A program made the position numbers and the translations under genes. A DNA stretch of 64,000 bases from Methanobacteriota archaeon. Its GTDB lineage: Archaea; Halobacteriota; Methanomicrobia; Methanomicrobiales; Methanoculleaceae. Positions 40,988 to 49,435 of this stretch are shown here, piece by piece. Position 1 is the stretch's first letter. Every line of letters begins with the position of its first letter. Below the pieces are notes generated by a model that saw only the letters and a list, made by a program, of their open reading frames with translations, was not told the DNA's origin and ran no database searches. The DNA lies in the NCBI GenBank assembly GCA_023393455.1, contig JAEWLJ010000016.1, positions 1 through 64,000 on the forward strand. The letters run 5' to 3'.

Positions 40988-41741
40988 GGTAGTTATATCC
41001 GGTGCCCTGGGCCGTATGGGCACCAACATCGGTCGGATCGTCGATGAAGCTCCCGATATGGAACTGGTCGGGGGCATCGACGTGCGGGAGGGAACGCTCT
41101 TTGGAACCGAGGTCGTCCCGGCGGCGAAGATGGACGCGTTCCTGGAGGAGAAGAAGCCCGACGTCCTGATCGACTTCACCGTTGCGGCCGCCGCGGTCGA
41201 GAACATCAAAGCCGCCGCCCGAAACGACGTGGCGCTCATCGTCGGAACGACGGGTTTCTCCCCCGAGCAGCGGACGACGATCGCGAGCGCCGTCGAAGGA
41301 ACCGTACCGGCGGTGATATCGAGCAACTTCTCCGTCGGCGTCAACATCTTCTGGAAACTCGTGCGGGAAGCCGCACGCGAGCTCGGCGACTACGACATCG
41401 AGGTCACCGAAGCCCATCACCGTTACAAGAAGGACGCTCCGAGCGGCACGGCAAAGACCATCCTTGAGATCCTCGACCAGGAACTCGGGAATCGCGAGAA
41501 GGTCTACGGCCGTGTCGGGGATGCCCCCCGGAAGGAGGGTGAGATCGGTGTCCACGCCGTCCGCGGCGGCGATATCGTCGGCGATCACTCTGTTCTCTTT
41601 GCCGGAAACTTTGAGTGCATCGAGGTCTCCCACCGGGCCTACGATCGGGCGGTCTTTGCTCAGGGCGCCGTCCGGGCCGCACGCTGGGTCGTTGGGAGGG
41701 AGCCGCGCATCTATGGTATGCAGGATGTCCTCGGGCTGTGA
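40980..41741 (+). CDS. dapB: 4-hydroxy-tetrahydrodipicolinate reductase
   Basis: 253 residues. The Rossmann start is KVVISGALGRMGTNI. The DapB signature EAHHRYKKDAPSGTAKTI (about 141-158) holds catalytic His and Lys, and the C terminus has FECIEVSHRAYDRAVFAQGA. It reduces the DapA product with NAD(P)H. It is followed after 61 bases by a ferredoxin with its own promoter. Confidence 0.96.
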   Translation: MVKVVISGALGRMGTNIGRIVDEAPDMELVGGIDVREGTLFGTEVVPAAKMDAFLEEKKPDVLIDFTVAAAAVENIKAAARNDVALIVGTTGFSPEQRTTIASAVEGTVPAVISSNFSVGVNIFWKLVREAARELGDYDIEVTEAHHRYKKDAPSGTAKTILEILDQELGNREKVYGRVGDAPRKEGEIGVHAVRGGDIVGDHSVLFAGNFECIEVSHRAYDRAVFAQGAVRAARWVVGREPRIYGMQDVLGL

Positions 41742-41802
41742 TAAGGAACGCGAGATTTAATTTTGGTACAGTCGTAACCTATGTACATTCGGAGGAATCA
41801 AA

Positions 41803-41976
41803 TTGGCAGCAATTGTTGATATTGAAAAGTGTACCGCCTGTGAAACCTGCGTAGACGTCTGCCCGGCTTCTGCCATCACCATGGAGGACGGCAAGGCGAA
41901 GGTCGACACCGATCTCTGCGTCGATTGCGAGACCTGCGTCGACGAGTGCCCGTCAGAAGCGATCTCCATGGAATAA
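41803..41976 (+). CDS. Two-cluster [4Fe-4S] ferredoxin
   Basis: 57 residues from a TTG start with GGAGG seven to nine bases upstream. The two ligand sets are CTACETCVDVCP (about 10) and CVDCETCVDECP (about 39), the compact clostridial-type fold. It is a low-potential electron carrier of methanogen metabolism. A TATA-like GATTTAATT lies near 41753-41761. It lies between dapB and asd. Confidence 0.93.
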   Translation: MAAIVDIEKCTACETCVDVCPASAITMEDGKAKVDTDLCVDCETCVDECPSEAISME

Positions 41977-42023
41977 AGAAACCAACTCTTTTAATACTTC
42001 CTACACTACAGATCTTTTTGTCT

Positions 42024-43040
42024 ATGATCAATGTAGGAGTGCTTGGTGCCACAGGAGCGGTGGGACAGCGCTTCGTTCAGTTGCTGGCGGATCATCCCTG
42101 GTTTCATCTCCAGACGCTGGCCGCTTCTGATCGGAGTGCAGGGAAACCGTACGGTAAGGTGGTCAACTGGCGTCTCGATGCGCCGTACCCGAAGAGCGTC
42201 AGTGATATCGTCGTCACTCCCACAACTGTCGAGAGTCTGAAGGACTGCGATCTCGTCTTCTCGGCGCTCCCTCCTGAGGTGGCAGCGTCTCTTGAGACGG
42301 AGATCGCTGATGCAGGTATCGGCGTCTGCAGCAACGCCCGGTCGCACCGCATGGACGCGGACGTTCCGCTGGTGATCCCGGAAGTCAACCCGGATCATCT
42401 CGGTCTGATCGATGTCCAGCGCGACCGCGGGCGTGAGGGTTTCATCGTGACGAACCCGAACTGCTCGACGATCGTCCTTGCACTGGCCCTTGCACCCCTG
42501 CGAGCATTCGAGTTCCATGACGTGCGCGTGGCGACCATGCAGGCTATCTCCGGGGGCGGGTTTTCCGGCGTCTCCGCCATGGACATCTATGATAACGTCG
42601 TCCCCTACATCGGCTCTGAGGAGGAGAAGATGGAGTTTGAGACGCTGAAGATCATGGGATCGTTTGATGGGTCAGAGGTGACTCCCGCCCCATTCAGCGT
42701 GAGCGCAAGCTGCCACCGGGTTCCCGTCATCGACGGGCACACGATTGCGGTCTGGGTCGACGTGGCGGAGCCAGTTGCCGAGGTGAAAAAAGTTTACGCA
42801 AACTTTAAGTCACCGTTCAGCAATCTACCCTTACAGCCGGAGAAGGCCGTTGAGCTCCTCGACCCCCCCGACCGTCCGCAGCCACGGCTCGACCGCAACC
42901 GCGGGGGGGGCATGACGGTCTCGGTCGGGAGAATCCGTGAAGGATTGCGGTTCGTTGCGCTCGGCCACAACACCATCCGTGGGGCCGCAGGCGCATCCGT
43001 CCTCAACGCAGAACTGATATATTCAAGGAAGTATCTCTAG
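42024..43040 (+). CDS. asd: Aspartate-semialdehyde dehydrogenase
   Basis: 338 residues. NADP-binding GATGAVGQRFVQLL (about 8), the catalytic Cys in VTNPNCSTIV (about 147), MQAISGGGFSGVS (about 174) and SCHRVPVIDGH (about 231) are visible, the archaeal/fungal-type Asd. It makes the branch-point aldehyde used by DapA and by the DUF39 sulfurtransferase encoded at 5.5-7 kb. A TATA-like TCTTTTAATAC lies at 41986-41996, about 30 bases upstream, so the mRNA is nearly leaderless. Confidence 0.95.
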   Translation: MINVGVLGATGAVGQRFVQLLADHPWFHLQTLAASDRSAGKPYGKVVNWRLDAPYPKSVSDIVVTPTTVESLKDCDLVFSALPPEVAASLETEIADAGIGVCSNARSHRMDADVPLVIPEVNPDHLGLIDVQRDRGREGFIVTNPNCSTIVLALALAPLRAFEFHDVRVATMQAISGGGFSGVSAMDIYDNVVPYIGSEEEKMEFETLKIMGSFDGSEVTPAPFSVSASCHRVPVIDGHTIAVWVDVAEPVAEVKKVYANFKSPFSNLPLQPEKAVELLDPPDRPQPRLDRNRGGGMTVSVGRIREGLRFVALGHNTIRGAAGASVLNAELIYSRKYL

Positions 43041-43053
43041 ACGAGGTGGGCTA

Positions 43054-43329
43054 ATGATAAAGGACAACACAGTATTCGTAGGAAACAAACCGGTCATGAA
43101 CTATGTTCTTGCGGTGGTCACCCAGTTCAATAACGGAGCGGAGGAAGTCGCGATCAAGGCCAGGGGAAAGGCAATTTCACGTGCGGTCGATACGGCGGAG
43201 ATCGCGCTCAACCGGTTCCTTGCAAACGTTGACAAGAAAGAGATCTTCACGTCGACCGAGATGATCGACACGGATACTGGCAAAACGAACGTATCGAGCA
43301 TCGAGATTGTTCTCACTCATGCAAAGTGA
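43054..43329 (+). CDS. albA: Chromatin protein Alba
   Basis: 91 residues. The Alba fold pattern is NTVFVGNKPVMNYVLAVVTQ, IKARGKAISRAVDTAEIALN and the loop KEIFTSTEMIDTDTGKTNVS. It is a dimeric DNA/RNA-binding chromatin protein. GAGGTGGG precedes the ATG. A T7 tract at 43343-43349, about 15 bases past the stop, is a likely terminator. Confidence 0.95.
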   Translation: MIKDNTVFVGNKPVMNYVLAVVTQFNNGAEEVAIKARGKAISRAVDTAEIALNRFLANVDKKEIFTSTEMIDTDTGKTNVSSIEIVLTHAK

Positions 43330-43561
43330 GGTCCCGGAGCACTTTTTTTGATACACAGCGGGGAGCGTAGCAACTGGGTGCCGACGGCACCTCTCCATTC
43401 GGGAGGTTTTTCTGGCGCGGTCCTGCACGGTGAGCCGGAATCATCGGCGCTCCGGTAAAAAACCCTCCTGCGCGCCCCATCCGCCAGACAGTCGCGGATA
43501 CGGCTGATTTGACGTGAATCGACCATAAAGGCTTTATGAGCCGCACTATATACGCTATACT
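43330..43561. other. Intergenic region with terminator and promoter
   Basis: The T7 tract (43343-43349) closes alba. A hairpin-like GGGTGCC-GACGGCACC lies near 43376-43390. CACTATATACGC (43545-43556) lies only 5-15 bases before the next ATG, so the functional TATA box of that gene may be further upstream. Nothing else is seen. Confidence 0.4.
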
Positions 43562-44005
43562 ATGAAACGGTTGGCGGTCGGCATGGTGCTTATGATGGTA
43601 GCGCTTCTCATTGCTCCCGCGGTGGCGGCGGGCGAGGAGCGGTACAGTTATATCACCGTCAAAGATGTCACCGTCCGGCTGGAGAAGGCGGATGCTGTCG
43701 TCACCATGAACTATACGATAGGCGACGGCATCGGGTTTCTCGTTCTCCTCCTCGGGAAATCCGATCTGAGACAGAAGGCGCTCGGGATACTGAACTTTAA
43801 CGATGCCAGTGTTCAGTATCTCGATCTTGAGCGGATCGAGGTGCGCGTGAAGGACGCGTCGAACGACTATGGGCAGGGATCGTACTGGTTCCCCGCTCAC
43901 CGTTTCGGCGTGGTCGTGCCCTCGCTCACCATCGTCACCTCCGGGGACGTCAAACACTACGAGAACATAAGCGAACTCCCTGATGGAATCGGCTACTTTG
44001 CCTGA
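43562..44005 (+). CDS. Secreted or membrane-tethered hypothetical protein
   Basis: 147 residues. A signal peptide (1-23, VLMMVALLIAPAVAAGEE) is followed by a beta-rich domain that includes VTVRLEKADAVVTMNYTIGD and a hydrophobic IGFLVLLLGKSDL segment. The C-terminal part ends FGVVVPSLTIVTSGDVKHYEN. It is not recognised; similar short exported proteins occur in Methanomicrobiales. No operon partner. Confidence 0.65.
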   Translation: MKRLAVGMVLMMVALLIAPAVAAGEERYSYITVKDVTVRLEKADAVVTMNYTIGDGIGFLVLLLGKSDLRQKALGILNFNDASVQYLDLERIEVRVKDASNDYGQGSYWFPAHRFGVVVPSLTIVTSGDVKHYENISELPDGIGYFA

Positions 44006-44517
44006 CCGTCGGTAAGCCGGATTGCGACTTCGATCTTTTGACGCTACCTGTAGGTTTGTTGGATGCGGTGTTACGGCTGCGTTCATGCCTGCGGCAGCAG
44101 CCCGGTCCCCAAAGGGCGCGACGGGCGAGATGAGAGCCTTTTTGGGATGTCGTTACCTCGCAGCAGATATTCTGGTCGGCCGCCGCGCCAACGTCGTACC
44201 CGGGCTCAAGCAGGGAGACTGAGAAGCCCAGGCGTTCGCCGTCGTTCGTCCGTTGCGTCACGCGGATCGAGATCCATAGGATGCCGTCAGAGCGGCGGGG
44301 CATGCTTATGCACCCAGTATCTGCCGTCGTCCCAACGGCCCGATGACGAGATCGTCCTCATCGAGCCTGAGAAATGCTTTCGCACTGCGCTGGCCGGGAA
44401 TGGCCGGGCTGCGTCGAGCACAATTGCCCCAGCGTCATCGAGAAGCAGAAAACGGGAGTCTCTAGCGAGACGAAGGAGGGCTATGGCTTTCAAAGGGTCT
44501 CGGGAGCCGCTACGTCC
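44006..44517. other. Gene-poor region with two overlapping minus-strand frames
   Basis: 512 bases. On the minus strand, a TTG-started frame 44287-44493 (68 residues, ending SSSGRWDDGRYWVHKH) runs into a second frame starting at ATG 44303 (ILWISIRVTQRTNDGERLGF), which remains protein-like to about 44130. Together they look like one small gene broken by a frameshift, or two overlapped small genes. No family is recognised, so neither is listed as a firm gene. Confidence 0.35.
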
Positions 44518-45642
44518 TCAGTGCGACCGGTTTGCGATCGGTTCGCGTTCGCCGACCCAGCGGCCCAGGAACGACTGAAGGTATACGCCGAAGAAGGCGC
44601 AGAGGAGACCTCCAATTATCGCGAAGACGATATACAGCGCACCGCTTGTACTCGTTATGGGGAACCCGGAGATCTCGCTGCTGATCGAGAGGATATAGAC
44701 GCTTGCCCCGTAGGCGATGGCGCCGATCGCCAGGATGAAGAACGGCAGGGCAACCACCCGCTGGATGGCCCCGCGTTCGTTCAAGTAGATGTCGATGATC
44801 TTCCCTACCGACGCCACGAGGCCGGCCACGGTGAACCAGGCGACGGCGCCGTAGATGAACGCGAGCATCTGGATGACGATGCCGAACGGGGAGTAGTATT
44901 CGAGGAGGCTTATGAGCCCGAGAATGACCCCGACGATACTGAGTAGTATCGCGGCGATGTAGGATACGAACGTGAACCTCCCACCGTGGAACGCTGCTTT
45001 CAGCGAGGTGATCAGGTAGCCGAAGATCTCGTCTATCCCGATACCCTTGAAGAGCAGGTAGGTGCCGATGACACCGACGACGACGATGGTCGCACCCTCG
45101 GGGTACCCGAGGAGGTATCCCACGGCATAGAGGAGCATGGCAAGGCCGACCGGCACGAGCACGATCTTCGAGACCTTCGGGTCGTCGAGAAGGCGTCTTA
45201 AGATGTAATACGTCCCTTCGAGGTTCGGCATCTGGTTGACCACGACCCTCCGCACGCTGCTGACCGGCACCCGGGACTGAATGATCGGCAGGACGTACTC
45301 GTCCTCGGCTCCGTCCGTCACGATGATGCAGGATGTAGAACCCGTTGCGGAGAGGATTGCATCGAGACTGGACGCTACCCGGCGATCGCCCTCGAGCAGG
45401 TTCATGTGGTTGCCGCAGATGACGGCGACGGCGACTTCTTCCCCCCGCCCGGTGAGTTCGTCGTGGAGTTTGATCGTCTCGAAGATCGCGTTGACATCGG
45501 AGTCCTCGGGATCGGCCAGGGCGAGCGAAGTCGCCGCATGGAGGCATGCCTCTCTGCCCACGATAGGGCCGTCAATCCCGGCTTTAAACCCGAGATCGTC
45601 ATCGCGATCGACACAGAGGACGAGCGTCCGCTCTTTTGCCAT
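44518..45642 (-). CDS. DUF373 family membrane protein
   Basis: 374 residues. An N-terminal soluble domain (about 1-145) begins ERTLVLCVDRDDDLGFKAG and has TDGAEDEYVLPIIQSRVP. About seven hydrophobic helices follow (about 158-360). DUF373 is an archaeal family of unknown function; the Asp-rich start suggests metal or nucleotide binding. The gene is followed on the same strand only by the uncertain frames at 44006-44517. Confidence 0.9.
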   Translation of the reverse strand: MAKERTLVLCVDRDDDLGFKAGIDGPIVGREACLHAATSLALADPEDSDVNAIFETIKLHDELTGRGEEVAVAVICGNHMNLLEGDRRVASSLDAILSATGSTSCIIVTDGAEDEYVLPIIQSRVPVSSVRRVVVNQMPNLEGTYYILRRLLDDPKVSKIVLVPVGLAMLLYAVGYLLGYPEGATIVVVGVIGTYLLFKGIGIDEIFGYLITSLKAAFHGGRFTFVSYIAAILLSIVGVILGLISLLEYYSPFGIVIQMLAFIYGAVAWFTVAGLVASVGKIIDIYLNERGAIQRVVALPFFILAIGAIAYGASVYILSISSEISGFPITSTSGALYIVFAIIGGLLCAFFGVYLQSFLGRWVGEREPIANRSH

Positions 45643-45697
45643 TCAGTAACACATCGGCTCTGATCTATTAAATAATTTGCAGCGCAGTAAAAAAGTA

Positions 45698-46558
45698 TTA
45701 GATGAGTTTTGCACGCTGAAGCAGGAGCAGATCGTCGGTCGTGATCTTCTCACCGTCACGGAACTGCTGGAAGACGCGTTCTGCCTCTTTCCTGACGGCC
45801 TTCTGCTCTTTGGTGACTTTGGTTTTCCTGGTCTTCTTCCGGAGACCCGAGATGACCTTGTCGTAGTCGCGGAGTTCCTTCTGGCAGGCGATGAACTGCT
45901 TGTGTTCCTCGTCCGCAGCCTCCTGCGCCTCGACGAACTGCTGGTGGGCCTGGTCGGCCTCTTCGCGGGACTTGTCGGCCTTCCGGTAGGACTCAACCAT
46001 CAGGTCGTGGTGCTGCTGTGCGGCCTCGGCCTTCTCGGTGACATCTTTGTGGATCTCGGAAGCCAGCCTTCGAAACTCACGGGCATCGGCGAGTTTCGTC
46101 CGCATCTCCTTGTTCTGTTCGAACTCGGCCTCCTGATCCTTTGCCGCCGCCTTGAGCTGCTTGATCTTCTCGATCAGTTCGCGCTCTTTATCGGTGCTGT
46201 AGACCTCGGTCTGCTGCTTGAACTCCAGGTGCTCGATCTGCTTCTGCAGTTCTTTGGTGCCCCGGTTCTGGAGGTTGCCGTGCTCTCGCTTGAAGGACTC
46301 GATATCCTCAAAGAGCGCGTTTGCCTTGTCGTTGTACTCGTTTCTCTGGTCTTTCAGCGCCTGGACTTCTTCGTTGATCTTATCCCGCTGTTCCTTGTGC
46401 TGCTGCGCCTCCTCGACGAATTCGCGGGTCTGGCCATTCAATGAGTTGCGTTCCCGGGCATTTTTGCTGGCAAGCGCGTTCAACTCGTTCCGCCGGTCTT
46501 TGTGCTGTTCAGACTCCGCAAGGACTTTTTTTCTCTTTTCAATCAGATCGTTCAGCAT
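45698..46558 (-). CDS. Long coiled-coil protein (COG1340-like)
   Basis: 286 residues, almost entirely charged coiled coil (about 1-240), rich in Glu, Lys and Gln. Basic KKTRKTKVTKEQKAVRKEAE and a short C-terminal end DGEKITTDDLLLLQRAKLI follow. It matches the COG1340 archaeal coiled-coil family of unknown role, possibly structural or chromosome-associated. It lies downstream of ftsZ on the same strand but is separated by 362 bases with a hairpin, so it probably has its own promoter. Confidence 0.85.
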   Translation of the reverse strand: MLNDLIEKRKKVLAESEQHKDRRNELNALASKNARERNSLNGQTREFVEEAQQHKEQRDKINEEVQALKDQRNEYNDKANALFEDIESFKREHGNLQNRGTKELQKQIEHLEFKQQTEVYSTDKERELIEKIKQLKAAAKDQEAEFEQNKEMRTKLADAREFRRLASEIHKDVTEKAEAAQQHHDLMVESYRKADKSREEADQAHQQFVEAQEAADEEHKQFIACQKELRDYDKVISGLRKKTRKTKVTKEQKAVRKEAERVFQQFRDGEKITTDDLLLLQRAKLI

Positions 46559-46920
46559 TCTTTACCAATCCTCGACATTCGGTACCTGTCTCATATCCCC
46601 GCCAGCAAAAGGCCGCTCCCGTGTGCTGTAAGATGCCGGAGGCTCGTGTAGCGGCCACACCACAAGAAAAGACGCTTCCCGGACTCGATGATCGAGACCG
46701 TCGTTCATCTGTCTGCTCATGTGTTCAACCCCGGTACTTTGGCAAACGCAGACCCCGTGTGGATCTGTGCCCTGCACAATACACCCCGTGCTGGAGGGAT
46801 TATACAAGAACGTCTATAGTTCAAACGTCATCTGTACTCTTAAGTATTTCGTAGGGGCACGGAGGACGCCTCCGTGGGAGGATTCCAATTTAAGAAAGGT
46901 ATGGTTGAGGGTGGGGAATT
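46559..46920 (-). promoter_or_regulatory. Long spacer between ftsZ and the coiled-coil gene
   Basis: 362 bases. A TATA-like CTTGTATAATCC on the minus strand (46795-46806) would start a transcript near 46775, giving a leader of about 215 bases before the coiled-coil ATG. No known RNA motif is recognised in the leader. The hairpin at 46858-46876 separates it from ftsZ. Confidence 0.4.
46858..46876 (-). terminator. Hairpin downstream of ftsZ
   Basis: CACGGAGG-ACG-CCTCCGTG is a perfect eight-base-pair stem about 45 bases past the ftsZ stop. No strong T tract follows, so it may be a terminator or an mRNA end structure. Confidence 0.45.
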
Positions 46921-48048
46921 TTAGAGGAAGTCTATGACGCCGCCCCCGCTCGGGGCGTCCCTTGCCATGCGCCTGTTCGCAGGTGCGCTGGACTGGTGGG
47001 TCGCAGGTTCGTAGGCGCGGTGGCTTCCGAGGATCTGTGCACTTTTTACGCCGGTCATGACTGCCATGACGCGAACTCTTCCTTCATACTCGCTGTTCAC
47101 CCGCGCCCCCCAGATGACGTCCGCATGGGGGTCGAGTTCGTAGGTCAGGGAACTTGCGATCTCTTCGGCGTCCTGGAGGGTCAGGTCGTTCCCGCCCGTG
47201 ATGTGGATGAGGCTCCCCGTGGCTCCGCGGTAGTCGATGTCCAGCAGGGGGTGGTTGAGGCACTCGTGGACGACGCTCTCGGCCTTGTTCTGCTGCTTGC
47301 TCTCGCCGACGAGCATCACGGCGACGCCTCCCTTGCTCATGATGGCACGGACGTCCGCGTAGTCGATGTTGATGAGGGAAGGCTCCGTGATCGTCTCGCT
47401 GATACCCTTGACGGTCTCTGCGATGAGCTGGTCCATGACCGAGAACGCCTGGCCGAGCGGGAGGTTCGGTACAAATTTGATGAGGCGGTTGTTGTCGAGC
47501 ACGATCACCGAGTCGGCAGCGGACGAGAGTTGTTCAAGCCCTTCTTCCGCACGGAGAAGCCGGGCTTTCTCGACCTGGAAGGGATAACTGACCATGCCGA
47601 CGACGATGGCGCCCTGCTCCTTTGCGATCTGCGCGACGACCGGGGCTGTTCCTGTGCCGGTACCTCCACCCATACCGGCGGTGATGAAGACCAGGTCCGC
47701 GTCCGCGAGCAGGCCTTCAAGGGTCGGTCGGGCCATCTCGGCTGCACGCCTGCCGACGTCGGGGAATCCGCCGGCTCCAAGGCCTTTGGTGAGCGACTTG
47801 CCGACAAGGACCCTCTTGTCGGCCTGGATCATGTCCAGGTGCTGCTTATCCGTGTTGATCGCGATCGTCTCCGCACCGCTGACCTGCATGTGGTACAGCC
47901 GGTTGACGGTGTTGTTGCCCGCACCGCCGCATCCTACGATGACAATACGTGGCTGGCCAATGATGTCGTCTTCAGCATCTGCCATGTCTGTTTTCAGGTA
48001 CTTCTCACGTTCCGCGTGTCTTAACGCTTCGTTGATGATCGTCTGCAT
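46921..48048 (-). CDS. ftsZ: Cell division protein FtsZ
   Basis: 375 residues. The N-terminal GTPase domain has VIVGCGGAGNNTVNRL (about 36), the tubulin signature GMGGGTGTGTAPVVA (about 124) and DNNRLIKFVPNLPLGQAF (about 185) with T7-loop residues in NIDYADVRAIM (about 225). The C-terminal tail ends GGGVIDFL, the archaeal-type end peptide. It forms the division ring. GGAGG lies eight bases before ATG 48048, and the RHH gene is only 11 bases upstream, so it is one operon. Confidence 0.97.
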   Translation of the reverse strand: MQTIINEALRHAEREKYLKTDMADAEDDIIGQPRIVIVGCGGAGNNTVNRLYHMQVSGAETIAINTDKQHLDMIQADKRVLVGKSLTKGLGAGGFPDVGRRAAEMARPTLEGLLADADLVFITAGMGGGTGTGTAPVVAQIAKEQGAIVVGMVSYPFQVEKARLLRAEEGLEQLSSAADSVIVLDNNRLIKFVPNLPLGQAFSVMDQLIAETVKGISETITEPSLINIDYADVRAIMSKGGVAVMLVGESKQQNKAESVVHECLNHPLLDIDYRGATGSLIHITGGNDLTLQDAEEIASSLTYELDPHADVIWGARVNSEYEGRVRVMAVMTGVKSAQILGSHRAYEPATHQSSAPANRRMARDAPSGGGVIDFL

Positions 48049-48059
48049 CGGTATACCTC

Positions 48060-48239
48060 CTAAACTTTGAATGAAATCTGGTCGGCCTCACGGAGAACAC
48101 GGTTTCCATGCTGTTCAAGAAGCGCTCTGACCGAATATCTCACGGCCTCCGATACCGTGGGGTATTCGCCAGCTTCCACCAGCCTCTCGAGCATTTCGAC
48201 CTGTTGCCGTGGCAATCTGATTGTTATCCGATCCATCAT
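48060..48239 (-). CDS. cdrS: Ribbon-helix-helix regulator, CdrS-like
   Basis: 59 residues. RITIRLPRQQVEMLERLVEA is the ribbon and first helix; EYPTVSEAVRYSVRALLEQHG is the second. It matches CopG/MetJ-type RHH proteins and, by position just before ftsZ, the haloarchaeal cell-division regulator CdrS. In haloarchaea, CdrS controls its own operon and other division genes. ATG 48239 is preferred over GTG 48248. The name is by synteny and family and not proven for methanogens. Confidence 0.8.
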   Translation of the reverse strand: MMDRITIRLPRQQVEMLERLVEAGEYPTVSEAVRYSVRALLEQHGNRVLREADQISFKV

Positions 48240-48285
48240 TTCAATCACTCATATCTGACATTCGGCTGCCCCTTGTCGGCCAATT

Positions 48286-48314
48286 GTCAGACGGTCGTTG
48301 CCCTTTCGTCTGAC
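48286..48314. promoter_or_regulatory. Inverted repeat, candidate operator of cdrS-ftsZ
   Basis: GTCAGACG and CGTCTGAC form perfect eight-base arms around a 13-base spacer, 47-75 bases upstream of the cdrS ATG. A TATA-like box (TATATACC, minus strand, near 48346-48355) lies just beyond it. The dyad is in the right place for autoregulation by the dimeric RHH protein, or it forms a leader hairpin. Confidence 0.5.
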
Positions 48315-48436
48315 TGCATCAGATAAACCATAATGATATCAGGATGGTATATATTTCTATCGATATGAGATCCTGCCCAGCATAATGGTTTTATGGATAG
48401 CAGCCGACAACGTATCCTCAAAGAGTTGCCACGAAT

Positions 48437-49435
48437 ATGAGAGATAATCTTCCCAAAAAGGTGGAACATGGCGGTCGGGTTCGCTGGCACCGCACCCGGG
48501 AGAGGGGCGAGTTGCTTGATTTCAGTGCTAACGTGAATCCATATCCTCTAGAGATCCCCTGGACCCCGGACACCTCGGCGCTGAAAGATTACCCGGACGA
48601 CCGGTATGTGACGCTCAAAGAGGTAATAGGGAGGAGATTCGGTCGCGCTGCTGCAGAGGTCGCCGTCGGCAACGGTTCCGTCGAGTTGATTCGCGCGTTC
48701 TGTTCTGCGGTGCTCGGGACTGGCGACACCGCCTATGTTGAGTCACCGACGTTTGCCGAGTATGGGATGGCGGTGAGGCTTGCAGGTGCCCGGTGCACGG
48801 CGGATGAGAACGGGGCTGCCGTCCGGTTCCTCTGCAACCCGAACAACCCCACAGGAAAACTTCTGGGTCGGGCGGAAGTCCTCCGGCTGCTCGATGGGGT
48901 CGCCAGGCGGGGAGCGTACCTCTTCCTCGACGAAGCCTTCATCGAACTCTCCGACCCGACCCAGAGCGTTGTCGACGTCTCGCACGAGAACCTCTTTCTG
49001 CTGCGTTCCCTCACGAAGAGTTTCGCCGTGCCGGGCATCCGGTTCGGCTATGCCTTCGGCGCGCCCGAACTCATCGAGAAGGTGGAGACGGTGCGCCTCC
49101 CCTGGACGGTGAATGCGTTCGCCGAGTCGTTCGCCATCGAGGCTTTCCGGCACTACGACCTCCTCGAGGAGTCGCGGGAGCGGATTGCCCGGGAGCGGGC
49201 ATGGCTCTGCAGCCGTCTAGACGCTCTCGATCTCGGGTATGCGCCCCCCTCTGCGAACTATATCCTTATTGAAGTCCCGATCGAGGCGGAGGCCCTCGCT
49301 GACCGGCTCCTCTCCCGCGGCATCCTTGTCCGGGACTGCCGGTCGTTCGGGCTTCCCCGTCACATCCGCGTGGCCGTCCGGACCCACGAGGAGAACAGGC
49401 AACTCATCGAGGCGCTCGAAGCATGCTTGCCCTGA
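48437..49435 (+). CDS. cobD: L-threonine-O-3-phosphate decarboxylase-like PLP enzyme
   Basis: 332 residues, class I aminotransferase fold. The N terminus HGGRVRWHRTRERGELLDFS plus ANVNPYP is the CobD-type HGG...DFSANINP signature. FLCNPNNPTGKL (about 132) and the PLP lysine in LRSLTKSFAVPGIRFGY (about 194) are present. CobD makes aminopropanol phosphate for the cobamide nucleotide loop. Overlap of 13 bases with cobY supports this over a histidinol-phosphate role. A TATA-like GTTTTATGG is near 48389-48397. Confidence 0.85.
   Translation: MRDNLPKKVEHGGRVRWHRTRERGELLDFSANVNPYPLEIPWTPDTSALKDYPDDRYVTLKEVIGRRFGRAAAEVAVGNGSVELIRAFCSAVLGTGDTAYVESPTFAEYGMAVRLAGARCTADENGAAVRFLCNPNNPTGKLLGRAEVLRLLDGVARRGAYLFLDEAFIELSDPTQSVVDVSHENLFLLRSLTKSFAVPGIRFGYAFGAPELIEKVETVRLPWTVNAFAESFAIEAFRHYDLLEESRERIARERAWLCSRLDALDLGYAPPSANYILIEVPIEAEALADRLLSRGILVRDCRSFGLPRHIRVAVRTHEENRQLIEALEACLP

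Noticed and set aside
44510..45547. Minus-strand open frame of about 345 residues inside the DUF373 gene
   Set aside because: Arg/Pro/His-rich shadow in another frame; DUF373 has coherent soluble and membrane segments.
46562..46807. 81-residue minus-strand frame upstream of the coiled-coil gene
   Set aside because: Its start lies at the TATA-like box and it has no ribosome site or recognisable fold; read as 5' leader.
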